64,000 nt of DNA from Stercorarius parasiticus (taxonomy: Eukaryota; Chordata; Aves; Charadriiformes; Stercorariidae): the NCBI GenBank assembly GCA_013396915.1, contig VWZL01001370.1, positions 388,414 through 452,413 on the forward strand, in the 5' to 3' direction. Position 1 is the stretch's first letter. Each line of letters starts with the position of its first letter. The position numbers and the translations under genes are program-made. The notes beneath the pieces are model-generated. The model saw nothing but the letters and a program-made list of their open reading frames with translations, ran no database searches and was not told where the DNA came from. Shown here one piece after another: positions 62,951 through 64,000 of the stretch.

Positions 62951-64000
62951 ACCAGGAAGCCTCTGTCTCTGGTTCAAGGCAACAAAATAGATTTAAAAAT
63001 GTGAGACTTCTAATCCAGATGCAGAGATATTTGACTTTGAAACTATATCTTCATGCATGGAGAATCCGTTTATATAATTTATGAAAGTTTTTCCTTAATA
63101 ATAGTATACTGCTAGTTGATAAAGTTAGGCTGGAAATTAGCAGCAGATTCTAGCCAACAGAGTGGTTAGTCTTAGGAAGAATGATGGGTAGCAGCAAGTG
63201 AAAAGAATGAGTTTAATCAGCTTGTGGAAAGGATAACATGATAGGCTTCCTTGGCAGAGACAGTTCTCATCAACGAGAAGGACCTCTCCAGCCCATGGTC
63301 TCTAGTCGTATTATTTCCCTCTCTACATGGTACAAAATGAAAAAAAAAACCAATAAATACAACTGGAGAAATGCAAAAAGCAGCACAGATAATCAAGCTC
63401 CTCTTCTCCCGAACCTCTCTAAATCATTGCTAAACAACCTTTCAATCTCAGATGGACCATTTGCAGCACGCAAAGTACTATAGGGTGGTTGAGTAACATT
63501 CTGATCAACATCCTAGTGTTGTACCACTTCTGATTTTAAACCTCTCCAGAGTTCACCCTCTTTTCCAACAGCAGGGAGGAAGAGACCTCTGTCAGGGAAG
63601 CAGCTCTTGTAGCTGGCATCTGGGCAGTGGCGACCAGGGCTGTTCTGTCACCCCACAAAGCCTGGCTAGCTGTGTCCCTCTGTCCGCCTCCTAGGAGAGG
63701 AGAGTCTGAATGGTTTGTAACAAGGAAAAATCAAAGCAATGTAAAGCCTGAATAAATCTTTTTTTTGCAATACTACTTTCACTGTGCAAGAAGATGCTTG
63801 TATGGTACAAGCCCTTTTCCAGAACAACCTGTACTTAAGCATCTCTCATTAGAAAGACTCTGCCAAATCACTCTACATCAGACTGTGGTCCAAGAAATCA
63901 CAGTTTCGAAGACAGAAGTGACAATAAGCTCACAACAAAGAGAATTAAAGATCAGCAGGTCCTGCGTCCCTAACTCAGCTGGCAGCCAGCTGCATCAGCG
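62951..64000. other. Intergenic DNA, no gene seen
   Basis: AT-rich unique sequence up to the window end; no recognisable coding, RNA or repeat feature. Confidence 0.5.

Noticed and set aside
1..64000. CRISPR arrays, operons, prokaryotic defence or other multi-gene systems
   Set aside because: The window is vertebrate DNA with introns and CR1 elements; no regularly spaced repeats or gene clusters were seen.

Overview
This is a stretch of a bird nuclear genome. The evidence is several CR1 retrotransposon copies with the avian 3' tail (ATTCTATGATTCTATGA), two solo-LTR-type repeats of kinds common in avian genomes, and a tachykinin precursor carrying the [Arg3]-substance P reported from chicken. 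It is AT-rich intergenic DNA apart from one GC-rich gene promoter at the left end. The species cannot be named from the sequence alone.

One real gene is visible: TAC1 (preprotachykinin-1) on the minus strand, occupying about 384-7592. From its 5' end it has a TATA box (7616-7623), a short non-coding exon 1 (about 7549-7592), exon 2 (signal peptide and N-terminal propeptide), exon 3 (substance P), the 24-bp exon 5 (neuropeptide-gamma N-terminal extension), the 54-bp exon 6 (neurokinin A) and terminal exon 7 with a roughly 590-nt 3' UTR. All coding splice phases agree and give a 113-residue gamma-type precursor. The mammalian exon 4, needed for neuropeptide K, is not intact: a degenerate, stop-containing, donor-less relic appears to lie at 5690-5735.

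The assembly has visible faults. Exon 2 is partly duplicated as a 101-bp exact repeat on both sides of a 379-N gap (6319-6697), most simply two contig ends that overlap but were not merged. A second pair of 152-bp near-identical direct repeats (23555-23706 and 24993-25144) abuts single Ns and interrupts a CR1 copy.

From about 8.2 kb to 64 kb I see no convincing protein-coding or structural RNA gene. From known amniote gene order this should be the upstream flank of TAC1, on the SDHAF3 side; this is inference. It holds CR1 fragments (7.1, 13.4, 18.3, 23.1-24.1, 33.8-34.9 and 51.9-52.1 kb), LTR-type elements (45.0-45.8 and 62.5-62.95 kb), a few simple and tandem repeats, and some palindrome- or homeodomain-motif-rich patches that are candidate regulatory DNA. 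I did not find a novel multi-gene system; the most interesting biological point is the apparent decay of TAC1 exon 4.
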